Shown here: positions 33,881 through 37,933 of the stretch, one piece after another
How positions within the stretch are numbered: the stretch's first letter is position 1
Layout: each line of letters begins with the position of its first letter
Assembly (NCBI GenBank): GCA_002320815.1
Contig: DCLA01000023.1
Location: 1-37,933 of the forward strand
DNA from: Myxococcales bacterium UBA1660
Lineage (GTDB): Bacteria > Myxococcota_A > Polyangia > Polyangiales > Houyiibacteriaceae
Length of the DNA: 37,933 bases
Reading direction: 5' to 3'
Position numbers and translations under genes: made by a program
Notes under the pieces: generated by a model
What the model was told of the DNA's origin: nothing
What the model saw: only the letters and a program-made list of their open reading frames with translations
Databases searched by the model: none

Positions 33881-35791
33881 GTGACCGACGAGGCCTCCGC
33901 GACGACTCCGCCCGACGTGCTCGCGCTCCATGCGGAGCGCGAACGCCGCCACACCGCCGAGGCGGACCGGCTGGAGGCGAAGGCCACCAAGCTGAGCATC
34001 GGCCGGCTGGTGCTCTTCCTGGCGGCCATCGTGCTCGGTGGCGCCGGGTTCAGCGGGAGCGACCCGTTGCTCATCGGCGCGGGAGCCGGTGCGCTCGTGG
34101 CCTTCTTCGTCCTCGTGGTGCTGCACGCCAAGACCGAGGCCGCCCGCGACGAGGCCCGGGCCCGCGCGGAGGTCCACGCTCGCCACCAGCTCCGGGCGGA
34201 TGCGCGCTTCCTCGAGCTGCCGGTCCCGACCACCCGCGCGGTCCCCGATCATCCCTACGCCTCGGACATCGACCTGACCGGGCCGGGTTCGTTGGTGCAG
34301 CGCATCGACGTGAGCCGCACCGTGCCTGGCGAGCGCGCCCTGGTCGCGCTGCTCAGCGAGCCGGTGGACCGTCCGACCATCGAGCTTCGGCAGGAAGGCC
34401 TCCGCGAGCTCGCGGCGGACCTCGACTTCCGGGAGTCCCTGGAGGCCTATGGCGCCCGCGCGGACGGCAAGGGCAAGCTCGACCCGACGCCCTTCCTCAA
34501 GTTCACCCGACGCGCGCCGGTGGTGACCACCGCGCTGGCGGTGGTCATCCACGTCTTCCCCTTGGCCGTCCTCGGCGCCTTCGTGGCCGCGAGCCTGGGG
34601 CTGGTCACCAACTACCTCTGGCTCGGTCTCCTCGGCGTGCAGGTCGTCCTCGCGCTGGGCATGGGGGGCCGCGCCATCGACGCTTTCCAGCTCGTCGCGG
34701 CGCGCCGGGGATACGTCGAAGCGCTGCAGAAGATGCTCGTCCTCGCCGACGAGGCCGCCTTCGAGGCGCCGCTGCTGAAGGCGATCCAGGAGCGCCTGCG
34801 CATCGGGGAGCAGCGCCCGCGAGCCTACATGGCGCGACTCGACCGCTGGGCGGGGTTCGCCGAGTTCTACACCCAGTTCCCGCTGCACTTCTTCGTGAAT
34901 CTGGCCACCCTCTACGACCTGCACGTGCTGCTGCGCCTGGAGCGCTGGAATCGTGAGGTCGGCACCGGGCTCGAGGGCGCCTTCGCCGCGCTCGCGGAAC
35001 TGGAAGCCGCCGCGAGCCTGGCGACCCTGGCGGCCATCGATCCCGGGGCGAGCTTCCCCACGGTCCACGCCGAGCCGAGGCCGTTGACGGCCGAGGGTCT
35101 GGCCCATCCGCTCCTGGCGCCGGGCGCCCGGGTGGCCAACGACGTGCGCCTCCCCGACATCTCCGGGGCCCTGATCGTCACCGGCTCGAACATGGCGGGC
35201 AAGTCCACCCTGCTGCGCAGCGTGGGCCTCAACATCGCCCTGGCGCTCGCGGGGGGGCCGGTCATCGCGCGGCGCTTCGATCTATCGCCCGTGCGGCTCC
35301 GGGCCAGCATGCGCATCGACGACTCGCTCCAGCGCGGCGCCAGCTACTTCCACGCCGAGCTCACCAAGCTGCGCACCGTCGTCGGCGAGGCCGACGCCGA
35401 CCCGCCCATCTTCTTCCTCCTGGACGAGCTGCTCCGGGGCACCAACGCGCGGGCCCGCCACATCGGCGCGCGCGCGGTCCTGCAGCATCTCCTGGCGCGC
35501 GGCGCCAGCGGCCTGGCGGCCACCCACGACATCGCCCTGGCCAAGCTCGAAGACGAGTACGCCGGGCGTATCCAGAACGTGCACTTCACCGACGTGATGC
35601 GCGAGGGCGCGATGATCTTCGACTACCGCCTGCGCGAAGGCGTGGTGCGCACCAGCAACGCGCTTCGCTTGCTGCAGATGGCCGGCGTCGAGGTCGACGT
35701 CGACGATCAGGTGAGCGACGAAGAGGGCCCCGGGGTCCCGGCCTCGTCGGCGTCCTCGGCATCGCCGTCGTCTTCGCCGTCTTCGGCCTGA
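33881..35791 (+). CDS. Membrane-anchored MutS-family ATPase
   Basis: The 636-residue protein is read from GTG 33881; a TTG at 33845 is an alternative and neither has a Shine-Dalgarno. Residues 35-90 hold two hydrophobic helices (RLVLFLAAIVLGGAGF, GALVAFFVLVVL), and residues 210-265 hold another two. A MutS-like lever region lies between and after them. The C-terminal ATPase domain has Walker A GSNMAGKST (about 435), Walker B FFLLDE (about 511) followed by LLRGTN, and the THD switch at about 548. The mismatch-recognition domain I of MutS is absent. Such membrane MutS relatives occur in several phyla without a proven role, and mismatch repair is unlikely. The Ser-rich tail overlaps the convergent transporter gene. 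Confidence 0.88.
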   Translation: MTDEASATTPPDVLALHAERERRHTAEADRLEAKATKLSIGRLVLFLAAIVLGGAGFSGSDPLLIGAGAGALVAFFVLVVLHAKTEAARDEARARAEVHARHQLRADARFLELPVPTTRAVPDHPYASDIDLTGPGSLVQRIDVSRTVPGERALVALLSEPVDRPTIELRQEGLRELAADLDFRESLEAYGARADGKGKLDPTPFLKFTRRAPVVTTALAVVIHVFPLAVLGAFVAASLGLVTNYLWLGLLGVQVVLALGMGGRAIDAFQLVAARRGYVEALQKMLVLADEAAFEAPLLKAIQERLRIGEQRPRAYMARLDRWAGFAEFYTQFPLHFFVNLATLYDLHVLLRLERWNREVGTGLEGAFAALAELEAAASLATLAAIDPGASFPTVHAEPRPLTAEGLAHPLLAPGARVANDVRLPDISGALIVTGSNMAGKSTLLRSVGLNIALALAGGPVIARRFDLSPVRLRASMRIDDSLQRGASYFHAELTKLRTVVGEADADPPIFFLLDELLRGTNARARHIGARAVLQHLLARGASGLAATHDIALAKLEDEYAGRIQNVHFTDVMREGAMIFDYRLREGVVRTSNALRLLQMAGVEVDVDDQVSDEEGPGVPASSASSASPSSSPSSA

Positions 35792-36666
35792 GCGACGCGG
35801 CGGCCCCAGAGGATCAGGGGGATCGCGAAGGCGCCCGACGCGCCGGAGTAGAAGAGGCAGGTGAAGAGGATGTGCCCGTTGGCGTCGGGGTCGTCCGGGA
35901 AGAAGAAGCGCAGGAGGAGCAGCCCGATGCCCACGTTGCGCACCACCGCCTCGATGCCGATGGCCGTCGCGTCCGGGTGCGGTCGGCGCAGGGCGCGGAC
36001 CAGGAGCGGGACCACGACGGCGAGGGTGGCCAAGAAGCCGAGGGTGACCAGCGGCGGACCCCAGCCGTACGCCTGGAGCCGGATGCGCCCGCTGCCCAAG
36101 GAGCTGGCGGCGATGAGCAGGATGCACAGCACGCTGCCGCGAATGGACCAGCGACTGAACGCCTCGGACGCGGTGGGGCGGAAGCGGCGGATGACCATCC
36201 CCAGGGCGAGCGGGGTGAGGAGGAAGAGCGCGATGTCGCGGAGGATCCGGCCGGTGGGGAAGACGAAGTCCGCGGGCAGATAGGGCGCGGCGAGGAGGCG
36301 CAGCAGGAGTGGGATCACTCCGATGCACGCCAGCGTGGTGACCGTGGTGACCGCGATGGAGAGGGGGACGTTCCCGCGTCCGAGGAACGTGAAGAGGTTG
36401 CTCGTCGCGCCCCCGGGGACCGCGGCGACCAGCACCAGCCCAACCGCCCAGCCGGGCGAGAGATCGAAGAGCGCGATGAAGCCCGCCGCGAGGAGGGGGA
36501 CCACCAGCCACTGCATCGCCACCCCGACCGCGAGGCCGCGGGGCTGGGCGAAGACCTTGAGGAAGTCCTGGATGGTCAGCGTGGCGCCCATGCCCAGCAT
36601 CGCGAGGAAGAGCTGGATGGGCACCAGCACCGACTCCGCGAAAGCTTGCACGTCGGAGAGCGACAC
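35707..36666 (-). CDS. Bile acid:sodium symporter family (BASS) membrane transporter
   Basis: The 319-residue protein starts at GTG 36666. It has about nine to ten hydrophobic helices and family signatures: LAMLGMGATLTIQDF near the start, AVPGGATSNLFTFLGRGNVPLS in the core, and AIGIEAVVRNVGIGLLLL in the last third, which matches the conserved crossover-helix motifs. These transporters import organic anions with sodium; the substrate is not predictable. The acidic tail (AEDGEDDGDAEDADEAG) is encoded by DNA that on the other strand encodes the Ser-rich MutS-like tail. It is divergent from the PLP enzyme gene with 35 bp between starts. Confidence 0.92.
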   Translation of the reverse strand: MSLSDVQAFAESVLVPIQLFLAMLGMGATLTIQDFLKVFAQPRGLAVGVAMQWLVVPLLAAGFIALFDLSPGWAVGLVLVAAVPGGATSNLFTFLGRGNVPLSIAVTTVTTLACIGVIPLLLRLLAAPYLPADFVFPTGRILRDIALFLLTPLALGMVIRRFRPTASEAFSRWSIRGSVLCILLIAASSLGSGRIRLQAYGWGPPLVTLGFLATLAVVVPLLVRALRRPHPDATAIGIEAVVRNVGIGLLLLRFFFPDDPDANGHILFTCLFYSGASGAFAIPLILWGRRVAQAEDGEDDGDAEDADEAGTPGPSSSLT

Positions 36667-36701
36667 CGTGCGGACCGTACGTGGTACCCCGAACGACGTC
36701 C

Positions 36702-37817
36702 ATGGTCTCCGCCGACACGCGCGTTCGGGATCGACCCATCCATCGCGTCTTCCCGCGCCTGGACGTGCCCTGGGTGCGGCTGGGCGATTGGCCCACGCCC
36801 GTCGAGGCGTTCGGGGAGGGCTTCCTCAAGCGCGACGACCTCAGCTCGCCCGTCTACGGCGGGAACAAGGTGCGGACCCTGGAGGTGCTCTTCGGGGAAG
36901 CGCTGGCCGAGGGCGCGACCCACGTCTATGCGACGGGCGCCTTCGGAACCAACCACGGGGCCGCCACCCTGCTCCACGCGCCGCGCGTCGGGCTCCGGCC
37001 GGGGCTGGTGCTCTTCCCGCAGCCCACGTCGAGCGCGGCGCGGGCGAACTTCGAGGTGCTCCTGGGGGCCGAGGTCGGGCGGCGCCCCGAGGTGATGGTC
37101 CTCCCCCACTGGTCGGCCTTGCCCTGGGGCATGGCCCGGGTACGCGCGCGCCACCGGCGCCACGGCGGGCGCCCCTTCGTCATGGTCCCGGGGGGGGCCA
37201 CGCCGCGGGGCGCGCTGGGCTACGTCTCGGCGGGGTTCGAGGTCGCCGAGCAGATCGAGGCGGGCGTCCTGCCGGCGCCGGAGCGCATCGTCCTGCCCGT
37301 CGGGTCCACCTGCACCACCGCGGGGCTGCTCCTGGGCACCCAGCTCTGCGCGGCGCTGGGGTTCGGCTGGCGGCGGCCGCCGGTGATCCAGGCCGTCCGG
37401 GTGACCCCGTGGCCGGTCACCGCGCCCGGTCGCATCGTCTCGCTGGCGCAGGCCGCCGGCCGGGAGCTGGCCCGCCAGGCGCGGGCTCCCGAAGCGGCGC
37501 TCTCCCGCGCCCGGCTCGGCTCGACCCTGGAGGTCGACGGGCGTTGGCTGGGCTGGGGCTACGGGCGCGAGACCGCGGCCGGGAAGCGGGCCGTCGACGA
37601 GTTCCGGGCGAAAGCGGGTTTCGAACTCGACACCACGTACAGCGCCAAAGGGGCGGCCGCCTTTCTGGAGGCGATCCGTCGGCCGGGGGGTGGCCCGACC
37701 CTCTTCTGGTCGACGAAGTCCACCGCGCCCCTCCCGGAGCCCGCTCGGGCGGCTCTGTCGGCCGTAAACGGGCGGGCGACGCGGTGGTTGGCGCGCGCGG
37801 ACCGATCGCTGCCTTGA
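36702..37817 (+). CDS. PLP-dependent ACC deaminase / D-cysteine desulfhydrase family protein
   Basis: The 371-residue protein starts at ATG 36702; a GTG at 36681 in frame is an alternative. This fold-type II PLP enzyme has the cofactor lysine Lys56 in VYGGNKVRTLE, an early KRDDLSSP, TGAFGTNHGAATLLH for the substrate-binding Asn/His region, MVPGGATPRGALGY, and PVGSTCTTAGLLLG for the phosphate-binding loop. D-cysteine desulfhydrases and 1-aminocyclopropane-1-carboxylate deaminases share this pattern and cannot be separated by eye. The phosphate loop has cysteine and threonine where most relatives have glycine. It is divergent from the BASS transporter gene, and a shared promoter region is possible. 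Confidence 0.88.
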   Translation: MVSADTRVRDRPIHRVFPRLDVPWVRLGDWPTPVEAFGEGFLKRDDLSSPVYGGNKVRTLEVLFGEALAEGATHVYATGAFGTNHGAATLLHAPRVGLRPGLVLFPQPTSSAARANFEVLLGAEVGRRPEVMVLPHWSALPWGMARVRARHRRHGGRPFVMVPGGATPRGALGYVSAGFEVAEQIEAGVLPAPERIVLPVGSTCTTAGLLLGTQLCAALGFGWRRPPVIQAVRVTPWPVTAPGRIVSLAQAAGRELARQARAPEAALSRARLGSTLEVDGRWLGWGYGRETAAGKRAVDEFRAKAGFELDTTYSAKGAAAFLEAIRRPGGGPTLFWSTKSTAPLPEPARAALSAVNGRATRWLARADRSLP

Positions 37818-37848
37818 CAGGATCGAGCGTGCTCTCTAGCCCGAAGGA

Positions 37849-37933
37849 GTGACCTCCTCGCGCCAGACCGCGTTTCTCTTCACGGACGACGCCGACGCGC
37901 CGGCCGAGACGAGCCGCGCCAGCGTGAACGCCG
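37849..37933 (+). CDS. Start of an unidentified gene (cut by the right edge)
   Basis: From GTG 37849 the frame is open to the edge (28 codons, beginning VTSSRQTAFLFTDDADAPAE). Third positions are almost all G/C, as in real genes here. A stop (TAG 37837) lies just upstream in frame, so GTG 37849 is the first possible start. The AAGGAG at 37844-37849 overlaps this GTG, which is too close for normal Shine-Dalgarno use. There is no family assignment. Confidence 0.5.
   Translation, partial: MTSSRQTAFLFTDDADAPAETSRASVNA

Noticed and set aside
37811..37842. TTGACA at 37814-37819 as a promoter for the edge gene
   Set aside because: It overlaps the stop codon of the upstream gene and no -10 box follows at 16-18 bp (the site reads TAGCCC), so I do not call a promoter.

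Overview
The window is high-GC DNA (about 70% by eye) in which most codons end in G or C. The gene content points to a myxobacterium: two receptor-type Ser/Thr protein kinases carrying the HRDxSPxN catalytic loop, RCC1-like and EGF-like secreted proteins, a DUF1592/DUF1552 pair, and about eleven predicted lipoproteins, many with an Asp/Ala/Gly-rich tether after the lipid cysteine. A Sandaracinus-like member of the Polyangiales is my best guess, but this is inference from gene style and not a phylogenetic result. I see no rRNA, tRNA, insertion sequence, phage gene or CRISPR array. The window reads as ordinary chromosome rich in lineage-specific envelope genes.

Region by region. 1-6396 is transcribed leftwards: an OmpA-family lipoprotein, arginyl-tRNA synthetase, an AraC-type regulator, an alpha/beta-hydrolase lipoprotein, and a large cysteine-rich lipoprotein of tandem EGF-like/DxDxDG modules that runs off the left edge. 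6605-15363 is transcribed rightwards: a long acyl-CoA dehydrogenase, an RCC1-repeat lipoprotein, a translationally coupled DUF1592 (with CxxCH) and DUF1552 pair, and a cysteine-rich lipoprotein. 15814-17975 (leftward) holds a receptor Ser/Thr kinase overlapping a TPR/beta-domain/TM partner gene. It is divergent from a tandem winged-helix regulator that appears to start at a CTG. An AraC regulator and a beta-helix lipoprotein follow, converging on each other.

23188-27426 is the most interesting segment. It is a four-gene operon with 4-bp overlaps at every junction: receptor kinase with a PEGA-like tail, an orphan branched-chain-amino-acid-type solute-binding lipoprotein with no permease or ATPase, a small cysteine-containing lipoprotein, and a TPR/TM protein built like the partner of the first kinase. 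I infer a ligand-sensing surface complex feeding a cytoplasmic Ser/Thr kinase.

27544-37933 carries metabolic and envelope genes: dienelactone hydrolase and M14 carboxypeptidase (1 bp apart), a lipoprotein and a GDPD lipoprotein (1-nt overlap), a flavin reductase and short-chain dehydrogenase pair, a small outer-membrane-like protein with a His-Gly tail, a membrane-anchored MutS-family ATPase whose 3' end overlaps a convergent bile-acid:sodium-symporter-family gene by 85 bp, a PLP-dependent ACC-deaminase-like enzyme, and the first 28 codons of another gene at the right edge.
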